Assembly: GCA_963626085.1 (NCBI GenBank)
Contig: CAVFVJ010000034.1
Span: forward strand, 1-43,511
Reading direction: 5' to 3'
DNA: 43,511 bases
Source of the DNA: Colivivens sp963626085
GTDB taxonomy: Bacteria; Bacteroidota; Bacteroidia; Bacteroidales; Bacteroidaceae
In this document: positions 7,400 to 16,368 of the stretch, one piece after another
Position numbering within the stretch: position 1 is the stretch's first letter
How the letters are laid out: each line of letters opens with the position of its first letter
Made by a program: the position numbers and the translations under genes
Notes under the pieces: model-generated
Databases searched by the model: none
What the model saw: the letters and a program-made list of their open reading frames with translations, nothing else
What the model was told of the DNA's origin: nothing

Positions 7400-10093
7400 A
7401 TGAGAAAAACCGTTCTTTCCCTACTGTTGGCTTGGGGAATAACAGGGTTGTCCATGGCACAAACCCAACTGGAGAATCAAGACTTGAACCGAATATTGGG
7501 ATACCTTCAACGCGCTATGCTGTTTAATCAAGCTGCACCCCAGGAAAAGGTATACTTGCACTTCGACAATACTGGCTATTTTAGAGGGGAGACCATACGG
7601 TTCAAGGCTTATGTCACCCGGATGGACAAGGCAAGCAAGTCAGATATAAGTAAGGTGCTGTATGTTGAATTGGTCAATCCGATTGGCGATGTCTGTGAAC
7701 GCCGGACATTGAGAGTTGAGAACGGAGAGGCTGAGGGAGATATACTCCTTGACAGTATCATTGGAGTGAGTGGATTTTATGAGGTGCGTGCGTTTACACG
7801 TTATATGACCAACTGGGGAACTCCGGCTGTGTTCTCCAGAGTCTTCCCGATATTCAACAAACCAAAGACAGAGGGTAATTATTCAAAACCGGAACTCGAC
7901 AAGGTTAGTTCGCGCCACCGCTTGCCCAATACACGTGTTGATGAAAATGGTAAGGTGGTGGAGTCAACGACAGCATTGAACCTCAGGAGTGTCAAGTTCT
8001 ATCCTGAGGGAGGCGACAGAGTAAAAGGACTTACTGGAAGGGTGGCGTTTGTAGTTACTGACGAACAGGGATTCCGCAGGCAGGTAAAGGGTTATCTACT
8101 TGATGAGAACAGACGGGAAATCGGTAGTGTTGAGACTGATGAAACTGGTAGGGGCGTGTTTGAGGTGTCAGGAGACAGTAAGGCCAAATATATTCAGATC
8201 CCAGATGTGGGTGGCAAGAACAAGGAATATGAACTGCCTGAAGCGAAGGACGATGGTTGTACTATGGTTCTGAATACCATGGGAGACGAAGTGGTGGAAG
8301 CCACTCTCCGTAGTTCTTCTTCATTGCAAGGACGTTTGTTGGGATATGCCATAATCCACAATGGGTCAATCGTGCAGTGTGACACTATGGTTGCGGAGCC
8401 GACACTCATAATGGAGTTCGACAAGTCCAGATTGCCAGAAGGGGTAAATCAGATTACAGTGTTCAATTCAACTGGTCAGATTTTGTCTGAGAGACTGTTT
8501 TTTATATATCCGAAGACAAACGTGTCGGACAGTATTTTTGTAACTACAGACCAAAGAACCCTTTCTCCTTGTGGAAAGATCTCAATGGATATACAGGCAG
8601 CCCCCAACTCGTCAGTGTCTTTTTCGGCAATGGATGCCGCTACTGTGGTGAACGGTCACGAAGGTAATATGAAGACGTGGATGCTGCTGTCGAGTGAGGT
8701 AAGCGGTTACATAGATTCGCCCGATTATTATTTTGAGGCAGATGATGAAGCGCACAGGCATGCCGCTGATATGCTGATGCTTACACAGGGATGGCGACGT
8801 TACGACTGGACACTCATGTCGGGACAGAGAAAACTGGACAAGGTGGAACCGGTGGAGGATGGACTTTACATGTATGGTAGGGTTTGGAATCGCACAAAGA
8901 AACAGACAATGTCTGGCGTTGAACTGATGGCATACTTGTACAACAGAAATGGAGAATCCATGTCGGGCAAGGCAAAGACCGACAGTATCGGACGCTATTC
9001 ATTCCAGTTGCCAGACTGCTTTGGCGATTGGTCGGTACAGATTGTCTCAAAGCAGGATGGAGAGGCAACGAATTCAATAGTAAGTATCGATCGGGACTTC
9101 TCTCCTGCCAAGCGCATCCTTTCCCCTTACGAAATGCGGACGCTACAGGTGGGCGAGAGTAATTTCTTCAAGACGGAGGACTCGAAGGATGATGAAGAAT
9201 TCGTGAGTATAACGAAAAAGGTACACGTTTTGCCTACGGTGAAGGTGAGCACACGGAGAATTCTCGGTGATGATCATGTGACTTGGTTTGATGAAAACCA
9301 AGCTCAGAAGGTTGCGTCCGTGTATTATGATTGTGATGTATACGCAGACCAGATAGCGGATAGGGGAGAGGCAATCCCTACGTTCGATGATTGGTTGAAG
9401 AGCAAGAACAGCCTTGTTGACGGGAAGTCGAATCCGGGATTGGACGAGATGGTTTATGTGAAGGCAACTACTGGTGGGGTTACAGACGAAACGGAAGGGA
9501 AGATTTATCGTGTGGAATCTGATATACAGAAAGAGGAATTATACAATACTACAGAGAACAAACCTATCATCTGTTACGACAACGGACTGACATACGACCG
9601 TCGCCCGATAGTCTGGATAGTGAACAATATGTTCTGTACGATTACAAATTTCCACCCTACAAAGTTCACATTCCTCAAAACAAACAATAACACAGGGGTG
9701 ATTGATCGTCCTCATTATCTGGATGAGGCAAAATCTGTCTTCTTTACGGAAGACTTAAGCGTCCTTTATCAGTATATTGAATCGTCAGACATCTACACGC
9801 TCAATCCAGTTGTAGCGTTTGTGTACACCCATCCGCTCTTCTATTCAAAGGCAAAGGGTGTGAGAAAGTCTCATTTCTCAGGATACAATAAACCTACAAA
9901 GTTTGAGATGGAAGATTACAGCGTGTTGCCTCCTACAGAAGACTTCCGACGCACTCTGTATTGGAATGCCAATGTGAAGACGGATGAGAGAGGCGAGGCA
10001 CATATTGAGTTCTATAACAACTCAAGTGCCAAACAGTTGTTTATATCTGCGGAGGGTGTCACTCCAGAGGGAAGGTATTTGATAAGTGAATAA
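7400..10093 (+). CDS. Secreted MG2-type macroglobulin-like protein
   Basis: A large exported protein (897 residues from the chosen ATG). MRKTVLSLLLAWGITG...SMAQ is a good Sec signal peptide. An upstream in-frame ATG at 7337 is rejected because it would translate through the preceding terminator hairpin. The mature N-terminus has the phrase EKVYLHFDNTGYFRGETIRF, typical of the MG2 beta-sandwich found in Bacteroidota alpha-2-macroglobulin-like proteins. Carboxypeptidase-regulatory-like segments (SGVELMAYLYNRNGES) follow, and the end (AHIEFYNNSSAKQLFISAEG) is also family-typical. No thioester motif (CGEQ) and no TonB plug were seen. It is likely periplasmic or outer-membrane-associated, with function unknown. 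The gene ends 17 bp before the aminotransferase, so the two may be cotranscribed. Confidence 0.75.
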   Translation: MRKTVLSLLLAWGITGLSMAQTQLENQDLNRILGYLQRAMLFNQAAPQEKVYLHFDNTGYFRGETIRFKAYVTRMDKASKSDISKVLYVELVNPIGDVCERRTLRVENGEAEGDILLDSIIGVSGFYEVRAFTRYMTNWGTPAVFSRVFPIFNKPKTEGNYSKPELDKVSSRHRLPNTRVDENGKVVESTTALNLRSVKFYPEGGDRVKGLTGRVAFVVTDEQGFRRQVKGYLLDENRREIGSVETDETGRGVFEVSGDSKAKYIQIPDVGGKNKEYELPEAKDDGCTMVLNTMGDEVVEATLRSSSSLQGRLLGYAIIHNGSIVQCDTMVAEPTLIMEFDKSRLPEGVNQITVFNSTGQILSERLFFIYPKTNVSDSIFVTTDQRTLSPCGKISMDIQAAPNSSVSFSAMDAATVVNGHEGNMKTWMLLSSEVSGYIDSPDYYFEADDEAHRHAADMLMLTQGWRRYDWTLMSGQRKLDKVEPVEDGLYMYGRVWNRTKKQTMSGVELMAYLYNRNGESMSGKAKTDSIGRYSFQLPDCFGDWSVQIVSKQDGEATNSIVSIDRDFSPAKRILSPYEMRTLQVGESNFFKTEDSKDDEEFVSITKKVHVLPTVKVSTRRILGDDHVTWFDENQAQKVASVYYDCDVYADQIADRGEAIPTFDDWLKSKNSLVDGKSNPGLDEMVYVKATTGGVTDETEGKIYRVESDIQKEELYNTTENKPIICYDNGLTYDRRPIVWIVNNMFCTITNFHPTKFTFLKTNNNTGVIDRPHYLDEAKSVFFTEDLSVLYQYIESSDIYTLNPVVAFVYTHPLFYSKAKGVRKSHFSGYNKPTKFEMEDYSVLPPTEDFRRTLYWNANVKTDERGEAHIEFYNNSSAKQLFISAEGVTPEGRYLISE

Positions 10094-10110
10094 TAGGTTA
10101 AGCGTAAGAG

Positions 10111-11247
10111 ATGATACATTATTATGACTTGAAGAAAGTGAATGACTCGTTCGGACAAGAGTTACAGGATGCGGTTAGCAATGTGGCGCGTTCCGGTTGG
10201 TTTGTCAAGGGCAAGGAGGTCGAGGCGTTCGAGTATGAATTTGCTGAGTACGTTGGCACAAGGTATTGTGTTGGTGTCGGCAACGGACTGGATGCGCTTA
10301 CCGCAGTTCTTCTGGCATGGAAACAGATATATGGTTGGAATGATGATGATGAGGCAATCCTTCCTGCCAACACCTTCATAGCCACGGCACTTGCTGTATC
10401 GAGGGTAGGGCTGAAACCTGTTTTCTGTGAACCACATTCAGATGTGCCGATTATTGATGAGACCAAGATTGAGGCGTTAATCACTCCGCTGACACGTGTC
10501 ATTATTCCTGTACACTTGTATGGATTGATGTGTCGAATGGACCAGATTAATGGCATTGCGCGAAAACATGGTCTGAAAGTTCTTGAAGATGCTTGTCAGG
10601 CTCATGGAGCGTTGTACAGTTCATGTGAAGTAAAGCAACTTCCTACATTGTTTGGTATCCGTGCCGGTAATACCGGTGATGCGGCTGCATTCAGTTTCTA
10701 TCCGGCAAAAAATTTGGGCTGTATGGGGGACGGAGGTGCTGTGACCACCAACGATGGAGAGTTGGCGGCAGTCGTCCGTTCTGTCTCCAACTACGGGCAG
10801 TCAAGTAAGTATGTGCATGACCGCATAGGCTTCAACAGTCGTTTGGATGAGATACAGGCTGCAACCCTAAGGGTTAAGTTGAGGAGATTGGACCATGACA
10901 ATGAGAGAAGGATGGAAATAGCACATTATTATTCTACTCATATATCTCATCCTGCAATAAAGCTGTTGCCTGATATTACGGACAATAGCCATGTGTATCA
11001 TATATACGCAGTACGGTGTGCCAACCGAGACACACTCCAGAATATGTTGTTGGAGAAAGGGGTGGAGTGTCTTGTACATTATCCAACGCCATTACATAGA
11101 CAGAAGGCGTATGCCGATTATGCATCCCGACAATTCCCTGTCGCTGAGTGTTGGGCAGATGAGGAACTGAGTTTGCCTTTGAGTCAAGTAATGACCGATG
11201 CGGAGATTATGCAAGTAGTTGACTGTATAAATCAGAGTATTTTCTAG
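10111..11247 (+). CDS. DegT/DnrJ/EryC1/StrS-family sugar aminotransferase
   Basis: A 378-residue PLP aminotransferase of the nucleotide-sugar group. Key features are the GNGLDAL region (58-64), PANTF (85-89), EDACQAHGA (159-167) with the pyridine-contacting Asp160 and Gln163, and SFYPAKNLG (195-203) with Schiff-base Lys200. Members install an amino group on 3- or 4-keto-deoxysugars attached to dTDP or UDP, for lipopolysaccharide, capsule or glycoprotein glycans. The start MIHYYDLKK and the end (MTDAEIMQVVDCINQ) are typical, so it looks complete. Its last 41 bp overlap the 3' end of a convergent glycosyltransferase gene. A glycan role for both is plausible, but no full polysaccharide locus is present. 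Confidence 0.85.
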   Translation: MIHYYDLKKVNDSFGQELQDAVSNVARSGWFVKGKEVEAFEYEFAEYVGTRYCVGVGNGLDALTAVLLAWKQIYGWNDDDEAILPANTFIATALAVSRVGLKPVFCEPHSDVPIIDETKIEALITPLTRVIIPVHLYGLMCRMDQINGIARKHGLKVLEDACQAHGALYSSCEVKQLPTLFGIRAGNTGDAAAFSFYPAKNLGCMGDGGAVTTNDGELAAVVRSVSNYGQSSKYVHDRIGFNSRLDEIQAATLRVKLRRLDHDNERRMEIAHYYSTHISHPAIKLLPDITDNSHVYHIYAVRCANRDTLQNMLLEKGVECLVHYPTPLHRQKAYADYASRQFPVAECWADEELSLPLSQVMTDAEIMQVVDCINQSIF

Positions 11248-12310
11248 CAACCTTGAGATAGTCGTGGTGGCGGTTGATATATTCGATACTGTCACGCTGA
11301 AGTTGCGGAATCAATTCGGGGTGCAGAACAAGTTGCTCGATTTTCCTGAAGCAATCATCTTCATTTGGAAGTACATTGACAATAGGAGTCAGTTGGTTTT
11401 CGCCAAGGATACTATAGTTCTCGGGTTCAGCTCCACCAATGACAATTAATCCCTGGGACATGGCTTGTAGTGCGTTCATGGCAGGTGTGTAACTGTATAA
11501 CTGGTCAACGATGATGTCGCTTGAGTCCATCAGTTGTCTGTATTGCTCGAATGGAACAGATTCCACTTTGATGATGTCCACTTTGTCTGGGTACATCCTC
11601 TTTATGCGTTCGAGCGCGCGGAGCATGATGTCAGTTCCCTTATATGCGGAGCGTGATTTCTGTATTCCAATGAATATTCTTACAGGACGGTCTGTGACAG
11701 GTCTGAACTCTTTCTTTTTTTCAGGTTTTATGGGGAACGGAATGAATGTAGTCTTGTTTGGAAACACCTGACGGTAGCACATGTCGTACTCACACAGTCC
11801 TGTGACGATGGCATCACAGTCGTTGGCTATTTGTATGTTGAGATTTTTCTTCTCGCCCAGCCACTCATCCATAAAATGCTTGTTGAATGATTCTTCAGTA
11901 CGTTGTCGTTTACCGAAATTGAAATCGGAGTAGCGGAAGGTCTTGCAGTCAAGACAAGTACTTACGTAGTAATAGTCCATCCCGAATGCGCCAAGTACAA
12001 TTTTCTTGTTGTGGCGACGTAACTGGTTGTAGAATATATTCAATCTTTCGGCACGCAGTTCGAGGAACATGGGATTTATGAGCTGCACTATGTCGAACCC
12101 CCTCATCCGCTTCATCAGGAGCACAGTCTTAAGGTAGTACTTGGCACTGTCTATAAGGCCTGTAGATTTCCTTTTAAGGTTGATGTCTCGTTTGTAGTCC
12201 TTCCATGCATCCCCGTCGCTTACCACACATACATCATGTCCAAGTGCTCTAAGTCCCTCGGCCAGTGTCCAGTGTACATTACTGTATTCCCCAATCAACA
12301 GTATCTTCAT
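11207..12310 (-). CDS. Glycosyltransferase, GT4-like
   Basis: This 367-residue protein has a GT-B layout: an N-terminal Rossmann-like start (KILLIGEYSNVHWTLAEGL), an RPVRIFIGIQ strand opening the C-terminal half, then SAYKGTDIMLRALER and the donor-side stretch YTPAMNALQAMSQGLIVIGG before an E-P-E. This resembles GT4-type transferases that use nucleotide sugars. Acceptor and donor cannot be predicted. The end (HHDYLKVARKYSDLYSQLL) is typical of the family. Translation starts at an ATG 24 bp downstream of the cysteine desulfidase-like gene, so it probably belongs to that transcript. Its 3' end overlaps the convergent aminotransferase by 41 bp. Confidence 0.78.
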   Translation of the reverse strand: MKILLIGEYSNVHWTLAEGLRALGHDVCVVSDGDAWKDYKRDINLKRKSTGLIDSAKYYLKTVLLMKRMRGFDIVQLINPMFLELRAERLNIFYNQLRRHNKKIVLGAFGMDYYYVSTCLDCKTFRYSDFNFGKRQRTEESFNKHFMDEWLGEKKNLNIQIANDCDAIVTGLCEYDMCYRQVFPNKTTFIPFPIKPEKKKEFRPVTDRPVRIFIGIQKSRSAYKGTDIMLRALERIKRMYPDKVDIIKVESVPFEQYRQLMDSSDIIVDQLYSYTPAMNALQAMSQGLIVIGGAEPENYSILGENQLTPIVNVLPNEDDCFRKIEQLVLHPELIPQLQRDSIEYINRHHDYLKVARKYSDLYSQLLA

Positions 12311-12334
12311 CTTTTCAAGTGCGGTGTGTCTAGC

Positions 12335-13627
12335 TCATAAAGATTTATGAGTCATTATATCCAGTACGCAGAGGTCTGTTTCGTTCATGGCGTCCTTGCC
12401 TATCTTGGTGAGGTTGTGTATGCTTTTGTCCACATCCTCATCAATGATTCCCTCAGTGCTTTCCACACATTCTCCGTTGATGGCAAGCATGGCAGACAGT
12501 ACAGCTGTTGACACTCCACTGGTCAGTTTGAGTGCGCAACTTGGTTTTGCTCCGTCGCATATCATACCGCTTAGGTTGGCAATCATGTTCTTTACAGCTG
12601 CTGTTATTTCTTTGAACGTACCGCCCATCAGATAGGTTATGCCGACGCTACTGCCAGTTGATGCCACAACACAACCGCAGAGGGCAGACAACTTGCCGAG
12701 GCTTTGTTTCATGTAGATTGCTGTAAGGTGGCTCATGACAAGGGCTCTCGTCAGTTCCTCTTCGGTGTTGTGGTTCTCCTCCGCAAACTTCACAACAGGG
12801 AGTGTGGCACATATCCCCTGATTGCCGCTACCAGAGTTGCTCATTACAGGAATCATGGCTCCTGCCATACGTGCATCGCAGGCACATGCTGTTGCCGAGA
12901 TGATATGTGAGAATATCGTGTCCCCCATGATTCCACGTCCAAGTGGACGAGTGAGAGCTTTCCCGAGCATGTGTCCGTAGTTCCCGTGTAACGAAGCTTC
13001 AGCAGCAGCCTCGTTGATGACTCGTGCCTGATCAATGAAACTTATTTCATTCAGTGGGGCAGTGGTTGCGAACTCATATACTTTATACAGTGAAAGCCAA
13101 CTGTCGTCACATGTGTCGTCATCCATGCTCCCACCTGCTTGTTTCTCCAACAAGATGTTGCCGTTCTTTTCTATTAGCACAAAATCCGTATGACCTCCAC
13201 TGATGATGGTATGTGCAGTCGCTCCGTTTTTACCTGTTACATTTACTTCGATATACAGTTTCTCTGTGATGTTGTCCTTCAAACAGATGTCTATATGGTT
13301 CTCGGAGATGTATCTCTTTCCTTGTTCCACTGATGCGTTGTCCACGTCCTTCAGTACTTCAAGTTGGTATTCAGACTTTCCGCAGATGGCCCCGAGTGCA
13401 ATGGCAATCGGCAAACCGATCATCCCAGTGTTGGGAATGCCAACACCCATTGCATTCTTGAGGATGTTAGCACTGAGTTCCACACCAATCTTCTCAGGTA
13501 TTTCTCCAAGGGTCTCGGTTGCTTTTGCCACACACAGAGCCACTGCGATGGGTTCAGTACAACCTACTGCTGGGACAACCTCTCTCTTGATGAGTCTTAT
13601 TATCCGTTCTCTTTCTTTTATGTTCAT
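12335..13627 (-). CDS. L-cysteine desulfidase / L-serine dehydratase-alpha family (UPF0597)
   Basis: A 430-residue member of the family that includes archaeal L-cysteine desulfidase and enterobacterial YhaM/CyuA. The diagnostic N-terminal VPAVGCTEPIAVAL (C23) and later Cys-bearing glycine-rich stretches (ATACACDARMAG; GAKPSCALKL) are the expected iron-sulfur cluster and active-site regions. The predicted activity is cleavage of L-cysteine to sulfide, ammonia and pyruvate; serine dehydration is a possible alternative. It is cytoplasmic and probably oxygen-sensitive, fitting an anaerobe. A -7 box lies 20 bp upstream, and the promoter region is shared with the divergent riboflavin synthase gene. 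Confidence 0.85.
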   Translation of the reverse strand: MNIKERERIIRLIKREVVPAVGCTEPIAVALCVAKATETLGEIPEKIGVELSANILKNAMGVGIPNTGMIGLPIAIALGAICGKSEYQLEVLKDVDNASVEQGKRYISENHIDICLKDNITEKLYIEVNVTGKNGATAHTIISGGHTDFVLIEKNGNILLEKQAGGSMDDDTCDDSWLSLYKVYEFATTAPLNEISFIDQARVINEAAAEASLHGNYGHMLGKALTRPLGRGIMGDTIFSHIISATACACDARMAGAMIPVMSNSGSGNQGICATLPVVKFAEENHNTEEELTRALVMSHLTAIYMKQSLGKLSALCGCVVASTGSSVGITYLMGGTFKEITAAVKNMIANLSGMICDGAKPSCALKLTSGVSTAVLSAMLAINGECVESTEGIIDEDVDKSIHNLTKIGKDAMNETDLCVLDIMTHKSL

Positions 13628-13646
13628 AGTATTTGCATTTCACTTG

Positions 13647-13654
13647 CAAAAATA
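13647..13654 (-). promoter_or_regulatory. -7 box for the desulfidase-like gene
   Basis: Minus-strand TATTTTTG followed by C fits TAnnTTTG and lies 20 bp upstream of the ATG. No good -33 box was found at the usual distance. Confidence 0.5.
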
Positions 13655-13698
13655 CGAAAAAATAAGATTCTGCGGGATATGGTCTTGTATTTAATTAT

Positions 13699-13706
13699 TA
13701 ACTTTG
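13699..13706 (+). promoter_or_regulatory. -7 box for riboflavin synthase
   Basis: TAACTTTG followed by C, 68 bp upstream of the start codon. A weak TTG lies upstream at non-ideal spacing. The leader is too short for an FMN riboswitch. Confidence 0.6.
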
Positions 13707-13774
13707 CACGCAGAAACAGTATGCGGAATGTGGTTCCGTTTGTTTATGTGGCAATAACTTAAAGTATAGACAAT

Positions 13775-14383
13775 ATGTTTTCAGGAATAGTAGAAGAATG
13801 TGCAACTGTAGTTGCCATACGTAAAGAACAAGAGAATGTCCATTTCACACTTAAATGTTCATTTGTAGATGAACTTAAAATAGACCAAAGCGTGTCACAC
13901 AATGGGGTGTGTCTCACTGTGGTGATGATTGAGGACGGTACATATACGGTCACTGCGATGAAAGAGACCCTTGACCGAAGTAATTTAGGCGACTTGCATG
14001 TGGGTGATGAGGTGAATGTGGAACGTAGCATGATGATGAACGGCCGTCTTGACGGACATATAGTGCAGGGTCATGTGGATGAGACTGCAGTGTGTACAGC
14101 CGTTGAGGATGCGCAAGGCAGCTGGACATACACCTTCAAGTACAAGTATGACGAGGAGATGGCACGCCGTGGCTACATAACTGTAGACAAGGGGTCTGTG
14201 TCTGTCAATGGCGTAAGTCTTACAGTCTGCAATCCAACACGCGACACATTCCAAGTGAATATAATTCCTTATACATACGACAATACCAATTTCCACAATA
14301 TCAAGGAAGGTACAAGGGTGAACCTTGAGTTTGACATTATCGGCAAATATATAAGCCAGTATCGTGTACTGTTCAAAGACTGA
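13775..14383 (+). CDS. ribE: Riboflavin synthase, alpha subunit
   Basis: A 202-residue protein with the invariant N-terminus MFSGIVEE and two homologous lumazine-binding barrels of about 97 residues each. The first carries SHNGVCLTV, the second SVNGVSLTVCN, the duplicated lumazine-contact motif. The linker has DGHIVQGHVD. It catalyses dismutation of two 6,7-dimethyl-8-ribityllumazine molecules to riboflavin plus the pyrimidine precursor. The length is normal and the gene complete. It stands alone, without other rib genes, divergent from the desulfidase-like gene and convergent with the haem receptor gene, with 5 bp between the stop codons. Confidence 0.95.
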   Translation: MFSGIVEECATVVAIRKEQENVHFTLKCSFVDELKIDQSVSHNGVCLTVVMIEDGTYTVTAMKETLDRSNLGDLHVGDEVNVERSMMMNGRLDGHIVQGHVDETAVCTAVEDAQGSWTYTFKYKYDEEMARRGYITVDKGSVSVNGVSLTVCNPTRDTFQVNIIPYTYDNTNFHNIKEGTRVNLEFDIIGKYISQYRVLFKD

Positions 14384-14388
14384 CCTCT

Positions 14389-16368
14389 TTAGAACAGCTT
14401 GTCTACGTCTATGTCAAGTCCTACCATGACGTTTGTACCATCTGTCAGTGGACAATTGAGATAATAGTACTTGGGCTTGTAGTTGAATATATTGTCGACT
14501 GCAGCGGTGAGTTTTATTCCCTTGCCGAACTTTTGCACCAACGATAGTTTCCACAGTGTGTATGAAGGGTAGTGTACTTCAACTGTTCCTTGACTGATGT
14601 TGTAGTAGTCAATGTATTCTATATTGTCGACTCCAGAAAGAAACCGTCCATTGATAGACAGCCGTATTCCATAATTGTCGCTTATTTGCTTGTTCCAGTC
14701 CACTCTTGCCGTGAAAGAGTGTTTGCGAGCTGGTATATACTGGTTGTTGATAGTATTGCCGTCCTTGTCTTTCGGTAGGTGTTCATTGACATATGAGTAA
14801 GAGAAACGTCCACTGAGTCCATTGTCCCAGCGAGCCTGTACTGTTGCTTCCCCACCATATATCGAGTAGTTGTCGAGGTTGACATAGTCGAGGTATAGTT
14901 GCTTGTCGTCACCTTGCATGTAATGCGGCAGTCCTGTTGTTAGTTTGTTGTTTATATCATTGTAATAGGTGCATAGTGTGAAATTGAAATGTCCGTTGGT
15001 GTAGTCTGCTGAAACATTGAAGTTATGGCTTAATTCTGCTTTGAGGTTGGGGTTGCCGTTGATAATCCAAATACCTTCCATGTCGAAATTATAATACTTC
15101 TCCTTCAGTGTTGGAGCTCGGAATCCCATACCATATCCAAGACGGATATTGAGGTTGTGCATAGGTTGGTATCGTACTGTAACCTTTGGGGTGATACGAG
15201 TGTCGTTCCCGTCGGAGAAGTGATCGTACCGCAAGGCACTTACTATCTCCCATTGTGGAGTCATAATCCAGTCGAACTGTGTGAATAGGTCGAATGTGTT
15301 CTGTTCCCTTGACTTATCTTCAAGATTCTTGTTCATGAGAAAATCATGCATGAAGTCAGCTCCGAAAGTTAGCGTGTTTCCACTGTTCCAACTATGGCAG
15401 TAAAGTCCTCGCACGATATTCTGCACATTACTGTAGTGGCGTACATCGAGACCACTGATGCGCTGGAATGTGGATTTGTCGTACTGATCGAACGAGTATG
15501 ACAGTTCCACGATGTCATTTTCAGATATGTCCCAAAGTCCACGCAGTCCGGCAGAGAAATCACGGTATCGTTCCGGTGTGTCGATTGTACGTGTGAGTTG
15601 TCTGAAAAAATACCCTGCACGACCGATTATCTTCATGTTGTCTGCAAGATGGGCTGTCGACTGATTTTTTATATTCCATGTACGTCCACCATAGATGGTG
15701 TTCACAACCTGTGTCGCAGGGTTGTCTGCACTATATACATCATAGTTGTCCGTTTGTGTGTGGTTTACTGACAGTAGGTTGCTCAGTGCCTTGTTTCTCA
15801 GTCCGAGTGAACCACCGAACCGTTGTTCGTTATGGCGTGCAAGTCTTCCGTTGACATTGAGAGTCCATGGTTTAGAAACCTCTTTGGTGATTATGTTGAT
15901 TACTCCACCACAAGCGTTACTTCCATACAAGGCGCTGGCGGCTCCTTTGGTTATCTCAATATGGTCTACGTTGTCAAGGTTGAGGCGTGTAAAGTCTACA
16001 TCGTCCATCGTCTCACCTGCTAACCGTTCACCATCAACGAGGAACAGTATGCCTTGCCCCCCAAACCCAGTGAAATTGAGATGGACCTGTTGGTTCTTGG
16101 CATAGGAGAACTCCATGCCGGGCATTTCTTGTTGTAGCAAGTCCTTTATATTTGTAGCATCCGACTTTTCAATGTCAGAGGCAGAGATGAACCGTGTCTG
16201 TATTGGTGTGTCTTTGAGAAGCTTGGGCGTGCGTGTCCCGACTACAACTACATCATCCAAGTTGAAGTATGTGGCATGCAATGAATCTTTATTACTTCTG
16301 TACTGTGCCATGGCTGGCACGGTCATGATGGCAGCAATAATAGACAAAGACAGTACTGCGGTTCTCAT
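14389..16368 (-). CDS. hmuR: TonB-dependent haem receptor, HmuR-like
   Basis: A full outer-membrane TonB-dependent receptor (659 residues from this ATG). It has a signal peptide (MRTAVLSLSIIAAIM...AMAQ), a TonB-box-like DDVVVVGTR, a plug domain with LVDGERL and the IEITKGAASALYGSNACGGVINI signature, and a 22-strand-type barrel. The FRAP and NPNL motifs that mark haem receptors of the HmuR/HemR type are present. The stretch between them has no His but a Met (NFDMEGIW). An upstream in-frame ATG at 16401 is rejected: the chosen ATG overlaps the preceding stop as ATGA. Its partner is the HmuY-like lipoprotein directly upstream, which supports a haem or haem-like substrate. Confidence 0.85.
   Translation of the reverse strand: MRTAVLSLSIIAAIMTVPAMAQYRSNKDSLHATYFNLDDVVVVGTRTPKLLKDTPIQTRFISASDIEKSDATNIKDLLQQEMPGMEFSYAKNQQVHLNFTGFGGQGILFLVDGERLAGETMDDVDFTRLNLDNVDHIEITKGAASALYGSNACGGVINIITKEVSKPWTLNVNGRLARHNEQRFGGSLGLRNKALSNLLSVNHTQTDNYDVYSADNPATQVVNTIYGGRTWNIKNQSTAHLADNMKIIGRAGYFFRQLTRTIDTPERYRDFSAGLRGLWDISENDIVELSYSFDQYDKSTFQRISGLDVRHYSNVQNIVRGLYCHSWNSGNTLTFGADFMHDFLMNKNLEDKSREQNTFDLFTQFDWIMTPQWEIVSALRYDHFSDGNDTRITPKVTVRYQPMHNLNIRLGYGMGFRAPTLKEKYYNFDMEGIWIINGNPNLKAELSHNFNVSADYTNGHFNFTLCTYYNDINNKLTTGLPHYMQGDDKQLYLDYVNLDNYSIYGGEATVQARWDNGLSGRFSYSYVNEHLPKDKDGNTINNQYIPARKHSFTARVDWNKQISDNYGIRLSINGRFLSGVDNIEYIDYYNISQGTVEVHYPSYTLWKLSLVQKFGKGIKLTAAVDNIFNYKPKYYYLNCPLTDGTNVMVGLDIDVDKLF

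Noticed and set aside
13707..13774. FMN riboswitch before riboflavin synthase
   Set aside because: The leader is only about 68 nt and shows no FMN-aptamer motifs.
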